From contig NZ_BBIQ01000001.1 in assembly GCF_000730565.1 (NCBI RefSeq), forward strand, positions 124,001 through 188,000: DNA of 64,000 nt. Reading direction: 5' to 3'. A program made the position numbers and the translations under genes. The notes under the pieces are model-generated. The model worked only from the letters and a program-made list of their open reading frames with translations. It was not told the DNA's origin and made no database searches. This document shows positions 56,094 to 64,000 of this stretch, in pieces. Position 1 is the stretch's first letter; each line of letters begins with the position of its first letter. This DNA comes from Pseudomonas fulva NBRC 16637 = DSM 17717 (lineage in GTDB: Bacteria; Pseudomonadota; Gammaproteobacteria; Pseudomonadales; Pseudomonadaceae).

Positions 56094-56128
56094 TGCCTGG
56101 CTTGCGCAGGGAGGTGCTGTCGGCAAGG

Positions 56129-56824
56129 TCATTGCCAGCGGGCGAGCACCTCGTGCAGGTGCGACAGGCGCTGAATTTCGGCGTCGGGTGCTTGCTCACC
56201 GGGCCACGCCTTGGCCTGGGGGTTGAACCAAACCGCGCGCAGCCCGGCGCGCTGAGCACCGGCAATGTCATCGCGAGGATGATCGCCGACGTGCACCGCT
56301 TCGCTGGCAGGCACGCCGCTGCGGCGCAGGGCCTCTACAAACGGGGCCGGGTCGGGTTTGCCGATGCCCAGGTCCTCCGCGCACAAGGCGAAGCGGAAAT
56401 AATCGGCCAGCCCCAGCCGGCTGACATCGGCATTGCCATTGGTGATGACACCCAGGGCGTAATGCTGGCTCAGCAATTCCAGCATCGGTTGAACTTCCGG
56501 GAATATCTCGACCTTGTGCCTGGCCTGCAAGAACACCTCGAACCCCAGCTCGGCCAGTTGCTGTGCCTGCATCTGGCCGTAGCCGACGTCTTCGAGGGCG
56601 CGGGTCAGCACGCGGCGGCGTAAGGCGCTGATGCGGTGCTTGAGCTCGGGCTCTGCCAGGACGATCCGTTCTCGGATGGCAAACAGATGCTCGACAGGCA
56701 CATCGCCCAGTAACGGGGCATTGGCTTGAAGCCAGTCGCGCAGCACGACTTCGGCACTGGCAATGACCGGCGCAGTATCCCAAAGGGTATCGTCGAGGTC
56801 GAAGGTGATCAGCTTGATGTTCAT
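56129..56824 (-). CDS. HAD-superfamily hydrolase (YigB-like)
   Basis: A 231-aa haloacid dehalogenase-like phosphatase. The catalytic motif FDLDDTLWDT is near the N-terminus, motif II is GVITNGN and motif III/IV is GKPDPAPF with HVGDHPRDD. By family it may be a flavin mononucleotide or sugar phosphate phosphatase. It starts where xerC stops (one shared base), the xerC-yigB order known from gammaproteobacteria. Confidence 0.92.
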   Translation of the reverse strand: MNIKLITFDLDDTLWDTAPVIASAEVVLRDWLQANAPLLGDVPVEHLFAIRERIVLAEPELKHRISALRRRVLTRALEDVGYGQMQAQQLAELGFEVFLQARHKVEIFPEVQPMLELLSQHYALGVITNGNADVSRLGLADYFRFALCAEDLGIGKPDPAPFVEALRRSGVPASEAVHVGDHPRDDIAGAQRAGLRAVWFNPQAKAWPGEQAPDAEIQRLSHLHEVLARWQ

Positions 56825-57720
56825 CAGTCGTTGCCTTTGCTGCGTTTGGCCCTGGGATGGGCGCTGTCGTACACCGTTGCCAGGTGCTGGAAATCCAGGT
56901 GCGTATAGATTTGCGTCGTGCCGATGTCGGCGTGTCCGAGCATTTCCTGTACAGCGCGCAGGTCCTGGGACGATTCCAGCACGTGGCTGGCAAAGGAATG
57001 GCGAAGCATGTGTGGATGCAGGTGCTGGCCCAGCTCGCGTTCCCCGGCCACCTTGACCCGCTGTTGCACGGCGCGTGGGCTGATGCGATTGCCTTGCCGG
57101 GTGATGAAGACGGCGCGATCCCTGGGGTTGCCGGCGCCGCGCAGGCGGTACCACGCCTGCAGTGCCTCCCGCGCCTTGCGCCCTACCGGCAGCACGCGGG
57201 CCTTGCCGCCCTTACCCAGCACCTGTACCAGGCCACCGGCCAGGTCGACATGGTCGAGGTCAAGGTTGGTCAGCTCCGAAAGGCGAAGGCCCGAGGAATA
57301 GAACAATTCGAGAATGGCTTGATCGCGCAGGGCAATGAAATCATCGTCCACGCCGCCATCGAGCAGTTGCAAGGCACGGTCGGTGTCGAGCACCTTGGGC
57401 AATCGACGCTCCCCCTTGGGGGCGCTCAGGCCATTGGCAGGATCGTGCTGGCAAATCTTTTCGCGGTTGAGGTAACGGTACAGGCCCCGCACCGCCGATA
57501 GCAGCCTGGACAGGCTGCGCGAAGACTGGCCCTGGTGATGCTGGCGCGCGATCAGCTGGCGCAGGTGTTGAATCTGCAAGGCTTGCCAGCCACCAATAGC
57601 CTGCTCGCTGCAGTACGCCATGACCTTCTCCAGGTCCCGGCGGTAGCCCACAAGCGTGTGCTCGGAGACCTGGCGCTCATTGCGCAGGTGTGCGCAGTAA
57701 GCTTCCAGCTGGCGCTCCAT
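56824..57720 (-). CDS. xerC: Tyrosine recombinase XerC
   Basis: A 298-aa site-specific recombinase that with XerD resolves chromosome dimers at dif. The catalytic Arg is in [10 protein letters not shown], Lys in [10 protein letters not shown], His and Arg in [10 protein letters not shown], and the nucleophile is Tyr272 in QIYTHLD. The N-terminal SAM-like DNA-binding domain starts [19 protein letters not shown]. Start and stop each share one base with neighbours (DUF484 and HAD), showing tight coupling. Confidence 0.97.
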   Translation of the reverse strand: MERQLEAYCAHLRNERQVSEHTLVGYRRDLEKVMAYCSEQAIGGWQALQIQHLRQLIARQHHQGQSSRSLSRLLSAVRGLYRYLNREKICQHDPANGLSAPKGERRLPKVLDTDRALQLLDGGVDDDFIALRDQAILELFYSSGLRLSELTNLDLDHVDLAGGLVQVLGKGGKARVLPVGRKAREALQAWYRLRGAGNPRDRAVFITRQGNRISPRAVQQRVKVAGERELGQHLHPHMLRHSFASHVLESSQDLRAVQEMLGHADIGTTQIYTHLDFQHLATVYDSAHPRAKRSKGND

Positions 57721-58430
57721 CAGCGCACCGGGCGCAGGCTTTGGCTGACGCGGGGGACCACACGGCCCAGCACCTCGGCGATATAGCTCAGGAACAGCGT
57801 GCCGACACTGCTCTTGTAATGCTGCGGGTCGCGGCTACCAATGGCCAGCACCCCATGCAGCCCCTGGTGCTCCAAGGTCGCCACCGCGCTAGAGCCCACG
57901 TCGCGGCGTTGCTCCTCACCGAACAGAAACGCCAGCTCGTGCTCGCGCAGGCTGCCGCTGACGGTCTTGCCGCTACCGAGCAGCGGGCCGATCGCTTGCT
58001 GGGCTTCGGCGTTGCTGACCCAGCGCCCCACCGGCGCTACGTTGTCGCCAAACAGGATCAGGCTGACGAAAGGTACCTGGAACTCCTGACGCAGGCTGTC
58101 TTCGACGACCATCACCACGTCTTCCAGCGTGGTTGCATCGAGCAGGTCCAGGATCAGGCGTCTGGTCTTGTCGAACAACCGATCGTTGTCGCGGGCCACG
58201 TCCATCAACTGCGAAAGGCGGTGGCGCATCTCGATGTTGCGGTCGCGCAGCAACTTGAGCTGGCGCTCGACCAGCGAAACACTGTCACCGCGCTGGTGGG
58301 GAATGTGCTGCTCGACCAAGAGCTCATCATGCTCGGTGAAAAAGGTTGGATGAGCACGCAGGTAGGCGACCACCGCTTCGGCATCGAGCTCAGCGGCCTG
58401 CTGGGGTATATCCTTGGGGTGATCGGTCAT
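57720..58430 (-). CDS. DUF484 family protein
   Basis: A 236-aa GAF-like protein. The N-terminal [24 protein letters not shown] is the DUF484 signature, followed by a helical linker and a GAF-like domain. The function is unknown. It sits between dapF and xerC in nearly all pseudomonads; overlap with xerC by one base implies co-translation. Confidence 0.92.
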   Translation of the reverse strand: MTDHPKDIPQQAAELDAEAVVAYLRAHPTFFTEHDELLVEQHIPHQRGDSVSLVERQLKLLRDRNIEMRHRLSQLMDVARDNDRLFDKTRRLILDLLDATTLEDVVMVVEDSLRQEFQVPFVSLILFGDNVAPVGRWVSNAEAQQAIGPLLGSGKTVSGSLREHELAFLFGEEQRRDVGSSAVATLEHQGLHGVLAIGSRDPQHYKSSVGTLFLSYIAEVLGRVVPRVSQSLRPVR

Positions 58431-58443
58431 GACGGTTACTCGC

Positions 58444-59274
58444 TTAGAATCGAACCTGTCCTTCGTAGACGCGTACGGCCGGGCCGGTCATCACCACCGG
58501 CTTGCCTGGCCCGGCCCACTCGATATGCAAGCGCCCGCCCGGCAGGTCAAGTGCGACGGGCGAGTCCATCCAGCCTTGGCTGATGGCCGCCACGGCAGCT
58601 GCACAGGCGCCAGTGCCACACGCCTGGGTTTCCCCAGCACCGCGCTCCCACACGCGCAAGTTGCCGCGATGGCGGTCAATGACCTGCAGGAAGCCGGCAT
58701 TGACGCGCTGGGGGAAGCGCGGGTGGTGTTCGATCTTCGGCCCCAGCTGATGCACAGGGGCGCTGACCACGTCGTCCACGCGCAGTACGGCGTGAGGGTT
58801 GCCCATGGACACCGCGGCAATCGAATGCACCTGATCGTCTACCTCCAGCGGGTAGCTCACCGACTGCTCGTCGGCGACGAACGGGATGTCGGCAGGGACG
58901 AAGCGTGGCGGACCCATGTCGACACTAACCTGGCCGTCGTTCTGTACGTCCAGCACGATGATGCCGCTCTTGGTTTCCACGCGTATGCGCTTCTTGGCGG
59001 TCAGGCGCTTGTCGAGCACGAACCGCGCAAAGCAGCGTGCCCCGTTGCCGCACTGTTCCACTTCGGAGCCGTCGGCATTGAAGATACGGTAGCGGAAATC
59101 GACTTCCGGGTTATTCGGCGCCTCGACGATCAGCAACTGGTCGAAGCCGATGCCCGTGTGGCGATCGCCCCACTGCTTGGCGTGCTTGGGCTGGATGTGG
59201 GCGTGCTGGCTTACCAGGTCCAGGACCATGAAGTCGTTGCCCAGCCCATGCATCTTGGTAAAACGCAGCAGCAT
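58444..59274 (-). CDS. dapF: Diaminopimelate epimerase
   Basis: A 276-aa cofactor-independent racemase converting LL- to meso-diaminopimelate in lysine and peptidoglycan synthesis. The catalytic cysteines are Cys75 ([10 protein letters not shown]) and Cys219 ([10 protein letters not shown]). The start at 59274 ([15 protein letters not shown]) is universal. It starts 4 bp after the lysA stop. Confidence 0.97.
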   Translation of the reverse strand: MLLRFTKMHGLGNDFMVLDLVSQHAHIQPKHAKQWGDRHTGIGFDQLLIVEAPNNPEVDFRYRIFNADGSEVEQCGNGARCFARFVLDKRLTAKKRIRVETKSGIIVLDVQNDGQVSVDMGPPRFVPADIPFVADEQSVSYPLEVDDQVHSIAAVSMGNPHAVLRVDDVVSAPVHQLGPKIEHHPRFPQRVNAGFLQVIDRHRGNLRVWERGAGETQACGTGACAAAVAAISQGWMDSPVALDLPGGRLHIEWAGPGKPVVMTGPAVRVYEGQVRF

Positions 59275-59278
59275 GGGC

Positions 59279-60526
59279 TTACTCCGGCAGCAGGCTTTCG
59301 CCAGCGTACAATTCGGCGATGGTTTCGCGGCGGCGTACTTCGAAAGCCTGGTCGCCGTCGACCAGTATTTCCGCACAACGGCCACGGGTGTTGTAGTTGG
59401 AGCTCATCACGAAACCATAGGCGCCCGCTGACTGAACGGCCAGCACGTCACCCTCGGCGAGGTTCAGAACCCGGTCCTTGCCCAGGAAGTCGCCGGTTTC
59501 GCAGATCGGGCCGACCAGGTCATACGGGCGACCTTCGCCTTCACGCGGCTTGACTGCACAGATGCCCATCCAGGCCTGGTACAGGGCTGGGCGGATCAAG
59601 TCGTTCATGGCCGCATCGATGATGGCGAAGTCCTTGTGTTCGGTATGCTTGAGGTACTCCACACGGGTCAGCAGTACGCCAGCGTTGGCCACGATGTAGC
59701 GCCCCGGCTCGAATACCAGCGCCAGGTCCCGATCGCCCAGGCGCGCGCGGATGGCCTGAATGTAATCGGCTACCAGCGGTGGTTCTTCGTCGCGGTAGCG
59801 CACGCCGACCCCGCCACCCAGGTCCAGGTGGCGCAGGTGGATGCCGCACTCTGCGAGGCGGTCGACCAGTACCAGCAAGCGGTCCAGCGCATCGAGGAAG
59901 GGCTCCACGGTGGTCAACTGCGAACCGATATGACAATCGACCCCGACTACGTCCAGGTTGGGTAACTGAGCGGCCCGCACGTAGATGGCCTCGGCATCGG
60001 CGATGGCGATGCCGAACTTGTTTTCCTTGAGCCCGGTGGAAATGTACGGGTGGGTACCTGCATCCACGTCCGGGTTGACCCGCAGCGAGACGGGCGCAAC
60101 CTTGCCCATTTCGGCGGCCACCTGCTGCAAACGCTCCAGCTCATCGGTGGACTCGACGTTGAAGCAATGCACGCCCACTTCAAGCGCGCGACGCATGTCT
60201 TCGCGGGTTTTGCCCACGCCGGAAAACACCACGCGGTCAGCGCGCCCGCCGGCAGCCAGTACGCGCTCAAGTTCGCCACCGGAAACGATGTCGAACCCTG
60301 CACCCATGCGCGCCAGTACATTGAGCACGCCCAGGTTCGAGTTGGCTTTCACCGCGAAGCAGACCAGGTGTTCGCAACCTTGCAAGGCATCGGTGTAGCT
60401 ACGGTACTGGGCCTCGATGTGGGCACGCGAGTACACGTAGGTGGGGGTGCCGTGCCGCTCGGCGATTGCCGACAGGGACACCCCTTCCGCGAACAGTTCA
60501 CCGTCGCGGTAATTGAAGACGTTCAT
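59279..60526 (-). CDS. lysA: Diaminopimelate decarboxylase
   Basis: A 415-aa fold-type III PLP enzyme, last step of lysine synthesis. The PLP lysine is Lys60 (FAVKANSN). The active-site Cys is in [11 protein letters not shown] and the C-terminal [16 protein letters not shown] is intact. It follows lptM after 9 bp. Confidence 0.97.
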   Translation of the reverse strand: MNVFNYRDGELFAEGVSLSAIAERHGTPTYVYSRAHIEAQYRSYTDALQGCEHLVCFAVKANSNLGVLNVLARMGAGFDIVSGGELERVLAAGGRADRVVFSGVGKTREDMRRALEVGVHCFNVESTDELERLQQVAAEMGKVAPVSLRVNPDVDAGTHPYISTGLKENKFGIAIADAEAIYVRAAQLPNLDVVGVDCHIGSQLTTVEPFLDALDRLLVLVDRLAECGIHLRHLDLGGGVGVRYRDEEPPLVADYIQAIRARLGDRDLALVFEPGRYIVANAGVLLTRVEYLKHTEHKDFAIIDAAMNDLIRPALYQAWMGICAVKPREGEGRPYDLVGPICETGDFLGKDRVLNLAEGDVLAVQSAGAYGFVMSSNYNTRGRCAEILVDGDQAFEVRRRETIAELYAGESLLPE

Positions 60527-60535
60527 CCGATTCCC

Positions 60536-60751
60536 TTACTGCTCAGGCGACTGCTCAGGCTCGGACTGCAGCGTGTCTTGCTGCTCCTGGGTCTGTGCTG
60601 ACTTGGCTTTGGTCTGGTGCTGGTGCGCCGAGTGGGCGTCTTTGCGGTCCTTGCCGTCATCGGGCAGGTACAACGGGCCTTTCTGGCCGCATGCAGAAAC
60701 GAGGCAGGCAACAGCGACCAGCGCCGCGAGGGAGGAAATCAGGCGCTTCAT
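60536..60751 (-). CDS. lptM: Small lipoprotein LptM (LppL)
   Basis: A 71-aa lipoprotein. The signal peptide [21 protein letters not shown] ends with a lipobox at Cys21, followed by [11 protein letters not shown], the conserved LptM motif that mimics LPS in the LptD-LptE translocon. The rest is Gln/Lys-rich and disordered. First gene of the lptM-lysA-dapF-DUF484-xerC run, divergent from cyaY. Confidence 0.93.
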   Translation of the reverse strand: MKRLISSLAALVAVACLVSACGQKGPLYLPDDGKDRKDAHSAHQHQTKAKSAQTQEQQDTLQSEPEQSPEQ

Positions 60752-60995
60752 GGATGAAATCCTTAGAAAAATGCAGTATTGAGCCCGAGTATACCGAGCG
60801 ACCGGCGGCTTGCCTATGCAAGTACCGGCCCGCCGGGCAGGCTATTCTGGGTGCCGAGCCGCACCTGTTTGCCGTCAGGGCCGCGTTGCAAGCGAAGTGG
60901 CCTGCAAGGACCCTGGCTAAACCTTTGCATTCATCGGCAAGCGCCCGTATCGTGCCCGGCTTGCCTGTCACGCCGCCAATTTCGAGGTTCCTGCA

Positions 60996-61328
60996 ATGAG
61001 TTTGAGTGAAGCGCGTTTCCATGATCTGGTCGACGCTACCCAGCAGGCGCTGGAAGACCTGTTCGACGAAAGCGGGCTGGATCTGGACATGGAGAACTCC
61101 GCTGGAGTGCTGACCGTGAAGTTCGAAGGTGGAGCCCAGCTGATCTTCAGCCGCCAGGAGCCTCTGCGCCAGCTGTGGCTGGCCGATCGGTCCGGCGGCT
61201 TCCACTTCGACTATGACGAAGAGAGCGGCAAGTGGGTGTGCGAGAAGAGCGAAGAGCTGCTGGGTGAAATGCTTGAGCGCATCGTGTGGGAGCGAGCCGG
61301 CGAAAAGCTGGATTTCGACGACATCTGA
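60996..61328 (+). CDS. cyaY: Iron donor protein CyaY (frataxin)
   Basis: A 110-aa bacterial frataxin that regulates iron-sulfur assembly on IscS/IscU. The acidic ridge in the first helix (EDLFDESGLDLDMENSAG) is followed by the beta sheet with GGFHFDYDEESGKWV. It is followed without a gap by a DUF1289 gene (ATG one base after the stop). Confidence 0.96.
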   Translation: MSLSEARFHDLVDATQQALEDLFDESGLDLDMENSAGVLTVKFEGGAQLIFSRQEPLRQLWLADRSGGFHFDYDEESGKWVCEKSEELLGEMLERIVWERAGEKLDFDDI

Positions 61329-61329
61329 C

Positions 61330-61551
61330 ATGAGCAATGCACCCGTTCGGCCCCCCAAGCCGCTTTACAGCAACGTCAGCCCAGCGGTGCCATCGCCGTG
61401 CATCAGCATCTGCCGCCTTGACGAACAGCGCGTGTGCACCGGCTGTCATCGGCATGTTGAACATATCCGCGAATGGCGCTCTGCCGATGATGAGCGCCGT
61501 CGGCAGATCTGCCGCGAGGCCACTGCGCTTCGCGACCTTAAGGCACACTGA
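61330..61551 (+). CDS. DUF1289 family cysteine-motif protein
   Basis: A 73-aa protein. The motif SPCISICRLDEQRVCTGCHR (C-x3-C-x8-C-x2-C) is the hallmark of DUF1289 and may bind a metal. The ATG lies one base after the cyaY stop, so it is co-translated with cyaY, hinting at iron-sulfur or redox work. The function is unknown. Confidence 0.9.
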   Translation: MSNAPVRPPKPLYSNVSPAVPSPCISICRLDEQRVCTGCHRHVEHIREWRSADDERRRQICREATALRDLKAH

Positions 61552-61561
61552 TAGCAAGGGC

Positions 61562-61589
61562 TTGAGTATTTGCCCCGCTGTGGTAGTGT
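61562..61589 (+). promoter_or_regulatory. Candidate sigma-70 promoter of rnk
   Basis: TTGAGT, a 16-bp spacer and TAGTGT. It lies just after the DUF1289 stop and upstream of the attenuator hairpin. A 6-bp GC stem (GCCCCG/CGGGGC, 61572-61595) overlaps it and may end the cyaY transcript. Confidence 0.35.
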
Positions 61590-61621
61590 CGGGGCTTGCG
61601 TCGATGACGCCAAAGCATTCG

Positions 61622-61718
61622 AAAACCCCGCCTTTGGGCGTAATGCTGGTCACTTAGGGCTGCTCTGCAGCCCAAACACTCTCAAGTGAACAGCACTACG
61701 CGCATAGGGCGGGGTTTT
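61622..61718 (+). promoter_or_regulatory. Large attenuator-like hairpin in the rnk leader
   Basis: Two arms of about 34 nt (61622-61655 and 61684-61718) pair almost throughout, ending AAAACCCCGCC/GGCGGGGTTTT with a T-run. Between them sits the hairpin GGGCTGC-TCT-GCAGCCC (61657-61673). I recall an RNA family of Pseudomonas rnk leaders with terminator-type structure. The fold suggests premature termination control of rnk. Confidence 0.65.
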
Positions 61719-61768
61719 GCTTTATCTGTGCATCGAAAACTGCCTGTTCAAAGGAGTCTGACTGGATC

Positions 61769-62179
61769 ATGAGCACCAAGCCTTCCCTTATCCTCACCCG
61801 TTTGGATGTACAACGTCTGGAGCGTCTGCTCGATAGTCTCGACGAAAGTACCCCTGGCGTGCTCGCGCTCAGCGGCGAGCTCGACCGCGCCGAGCAGGTG
61901 GTGGGGCATGATGAGGTGCCGGCAGGTGTGGTGACCATGAATTCGCGCGTGCATTGCCGCGAGCTAGCCAGTGGCAAGGACTACCATTTGACCTTGGTCT
62001 ACCCCAAGGATGCCGGGCCAGACGGCAAGGTCTCGGTCCTGGCGCCCATCGGCTGTGCCTTGCTCGGGTTGTCGGTGGGTGAGCAGATCGACTGGCCGGC
62101 GCCAGGGGGCAAGACCCTCAGGCTAGAGTTGCTGGAAGTCGAGTATCAGCCGGAAGCGGCGGGCGATTTCGACCTGTAG
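61769..62179 (+). CDS. rnk: Regulator of nucleoside diphosphate kinase Rnk
   Basis: A 136-aa GreA/GreB C-domain-like protein that binds RNA polymerase without the coiled coil of Gre factors. The N-terminal short helical hairpin (LTRLDVQRLERLLDSL) is followed by the FKBP-like C domain (YHLTLVYPKDA, then GCALLGLSVGEQIDWPAPGG). In P. aeruginosa Rnk affects nucleoside diphosphate kinase and alginate. It is preceded by a long leader with an attenuator-like hairpin. An AAGGAG lies 12 bp before the ATG. Confidence 0.93.
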   Translation: MSTKPSLILTRLDVQRLERLLDSLDESTPGVLALSGELDRAEQVVGHDEVPAGVVTMNSRVHCRELASGKDYHLTLVYPKDAGPDGKVSVLAPIGCALLGLSVGEQIDWPAPGGKTLRLELLEVEYQPEAAGDFDL

Positions 62180-62211
62180 TGCTTTCAACGCACCTGTGGC
62201 GTGGCCAGTGC

Positions 62212-64000
62212 CTAAGCCTGGCCAGCCAGCACCTGCTGTAGCCCCTCATTCAAGGCCTGCTCAAGTGTCCGCTTGTAGTTCAGGTAAACCTGCGTCGTGG
62301 CCTGGCGGCCATCGGGTAACCCGGAAACATCCAAGTCGGTGATGTAGCACCGATACAGGCCTGCACTTCGCCGCTGGGCGATGATTTCTCGTGCCACCAC
62401 GCCATACAGGCTCGGCCCATGGTCGAGCTCGGAGAACTCCTGTTGTTCGCAGAACAAGGTCACGTGCGTGGCACCGTCGGTGTCGGCGTGAATCATGGCC
62501 TGGACGTCGTAGTAGGGCTGCACGTTCCCCGCATCCGGTGCCGCCCTCTGCTCCAGGCCCCGTGCCCTGGCTGATCCAGACCCAAGCAGCTGCGCGTACA
62601 CGATGTCCAGGCGTGCTGCTTGCCTTGCACCATAAGGCAACTGCGCCTCGCGTCGGCGCAAGACCGAAGCCAGAAAGCGGTGCAGCGGCAGCAGAAGGTG
62701 AGGTTCGTCCTGCAACGGCACGCGCTGGTGCCACAAAGCGTTGCATTCATCCAGCACGTAGAGCTCGGCCCAGCTGTCGAACAGTCGATAGAAGACCTGG
62801 ACGCAGTCGCGGCGGCCTTGCTCGAGCACAAGGCCCACATCGGTGTCCGGCAGGGCATTGGCATCCAGGCACACGGGGCTGTAGGTACTGCGCTCCTGGC
62901 CCATGAACGTGAGTAGCGCATCATGGTCGTCAAGGCTCGTGAGGACGACCTTGCCCTGGAGCCACTCCAGCACATGAACCTGGTGCGCCACCTGCACCAG
63001 GTAACGGCCAGGAACGTCCTGTGCGTGCAACTGCCGCGCAGTCTGGAAGAGCTCGGCCACACGCTGACTGATGGCCTGCGCCCGGTGCTGGGCAAAGCAG
63101 TGCGCCCGCACATTGGGCCAGCCGCTTGCCTGTTTCGGCAGGTTGATGAAATCGCGCAGGCATCGCATCAGCGCATGCTCGCCGTCGTAGCGATGTACCA
63201 GCACCTCGTTCCAGGAGTTGACCGTGACCTGGTCCACTGTCAATACCAGGTTTTCCCGCAGGCCACCGTAGCTGAGCGAGTCGGTACGCTCGGTGGTCAG
63301 CAGGATATCCAGCTCACGGTGGTGGGGCAGGGGGTCAATGCCCACGTTGATCAGCAGCAGCACATCGTCGGCGACGCTTGGCTGCAACAGGCTCACCTCG
63401 CTGACGGCGGGCAGCGGCAACACGATGAGCTGCTGCAGGCTCGCGAGCAGGCCCTGCAATTCAGGCTCTTTCAGATCGCTGATACCCGGATGAAGCGCCA
63501 GTCGTGTATGCCTGTCTATCACGCCATTGCAATGGGCCCAGACCAACAGCTCCACAAGGTGCCAGCAGCGCTTGATCGGGTTGGCGAGTTCCATTTCATG
63601 GCCATGCAGGTTGCCGCTGTAGAGTGCCCAGGGGTGGCCACCTGGCGCTCTGCGGCTGGGTGACTGGGCCAGCGTCACGGTTTGCTCGGCCAGGTCGCAG
63701 GCACGGTCGCTCTGGAGGATTTCCACCTTGTCCGCACGGCGCTCGAATGCTGCCTGCAATCGCCGTCCCAACAGGTTGAGCTCGCGCAAGTCGGCGCGGC
63801 TGGTCGCGTCATGTGTGCGCGCGAACTGCACCAGGAACCGGTAGCTGCGGCTGAGCTCGGCCACCCGTTCTCGGCGCTCCATGGTAACCTGGTGCACGCC
63901 CCAGCCAGGGCGACCATCGAGCAGGGCCAACTGCGCGCCTCCCCATCCCCACTCGTCGGTCAGGCTGCGCAGCAGGCGGCGTTGCCAGCCTTCGGCGCGG
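62212..64000 (-). CDS. cyaA: Class I adenylate cyclase, C-terminal part (cut by window edge)
   Basis: The frame is open from its stop at 62212 to the window end (about 596 residues seen). Class I cyclase features: the stretch GHPWALYSGNLHGHEMELANPIKRCWHLVELLVW and, later, LCTCVR-like C-terminal regulatory half with VLDECNALWHQRVPL and SLYGVVAREIIAQRRS. The catalytic N-terminal GSD domain lies mostly outside. It makes cAMP for Vfr/Crp. Convergent with rnk. Confidence 0.92.
   Translation of the reverse strand, partial: RAEGWQRRLLRSLTDEWGWGGAQLALLDGRPGWGVHQVTMERRERVAELSRSYRFLVQFARTHDATSRADLRELNLLGRRLQAAFERRADKVEILQSDRACDLAEQTVTLAQSPSRRAPGGHPWALYSGNLHGHEMELANPIKRCWHLVELLVWAHCNGVIDRHTRLALHPGISDLKEPELQGLLASLQQLIVLPLPAVSEVSLLQPSVADDVLLLINVGIDPLPHHRELDILLTTERTDSLSYGGLRENLVLTVDQVTVNSWNEVLVHRYDGEHALMRCLRDFINLPKQASGWPNVRAHCFAQHRAQAISQRVAELFQTARQLHAQDVPGRYLVQVAHQVHVLEWLQGKVVLTSLDDHDALLTFMGQERSTYSPVCLDANALPDTDVGLVLEQGRRDCVQVFYRLFDSWAELYVLDECNALWHQRVPLQDEPHLLLPLHRFLASVLRRREAQLPYGARQAARLDIVYAQLLGSGSARARGLEQRAAPDAGNVQPYYDVQAMIHADTDGATHVTLFCEQQEFSELDHGPSLYGVVAREIIAQRRSAGLYRCYITDLDVSGLPDGRQATTQVYLNYKRTLEQALNEGLQQVLAGQA

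Overview
The window looks like core chromosome of a Pseudomonas putida-group bacterium. The protein sequences read like P. putida family members (Crc, AlgC, HglS, AmaA/AmaB, SutA, class I adenylate cyclase). Base composition is GC-rich. The gene order rph-crc-pyrE-argB-algC-dut-coaBC-radC-rpmBG, dadR-dadA-alr-pauR-cycB, rep, glnK-amtB-sutA and xerC-dapF-lysA-lptM-cyaY-rnk-cyaA is the order I know from Pseudomonas chromosomes. I see no rRNA, tRNA, IS element, prophage or CRISPR array.

Layout. Positions 1-8.4 kb carry housekeeping genes: yicC (partial), rph, a DUF4870 membrane protein, crc, pyrE, then a leftward coaBC-dut-algC-argB run and radC. From 8.5 to 11 kb come an orphan dipeptide-type binding protein and the rpmB-rpmG ribosomal operon. 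From 11 to 23.3 kb lies an amine and amino-acid catabolic zone: a cupin protein and kauB/pauC aldehyde dehydrogenase, an MFS carrier, a phospholipase D-like lipoprotein, a MocR regulator, a PuuB/PauB-type oxidase, dadR-dadA-alr and a PauR-like repressor. From 23.4 to 33 kb come cytochrome c5, an acetyl-CoA hydrolase/transferase, xpt, rep, a GGDEF-EAL protein, a MATE pump and a LysR regulator, ending in the C-terminal remnant of a chemoreceptor gene.

From 33.5 to 39 kb lies the lysine/pipecolate/2-aminoadipate block: hglS, a LysR gene, amaB and amaA. From 39 to 46 kb are an MscS-type channel with a cyclic-nucleotide-binding-like domain, a four-gene hydrolase operon and a LysR gene. From 46 to 47.7 kb is an alpha/beta hydrolase-SDR pair. 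From 47.8 to 49.15 kb is the clearest accessory insertion. It is a lower-GC toxin-antitoxin module (PIN toxin plus excisionase-like antitoxin, VapBC50-like) flanked by 60-bp near-identical direct repeats that duplicate the 3' end of yifB/comM, with no recombinase present. Its promoter is occupied by two perfect 19-bp operator repeats.

From 49 to 64 kb the core chromosome resumes: yifB, a DUF4034/Sel1-like protein, ubiK, glnK-amtB with tandem NtrC sites and a sigma-54 promoter, sutA behind a long structured leader, then HAD-xerC-DUF484-dapF-lysA-lptM leftward, cyaY-DUF1289 rightward, rnk behind a large attenuator-like hairpin, and partial cyaA. How the genes work together: lysine and polyamine breakdown (AmaA, AmaB, HglS, KauB, PauB-like, PauR-like) and alanine breakdown (DadA, Alr) sit beside global carbon and nitrogen control (Crc, GlnK, CyaA). 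All functions are read from sequence and remembered family knowledge; no database search was run.
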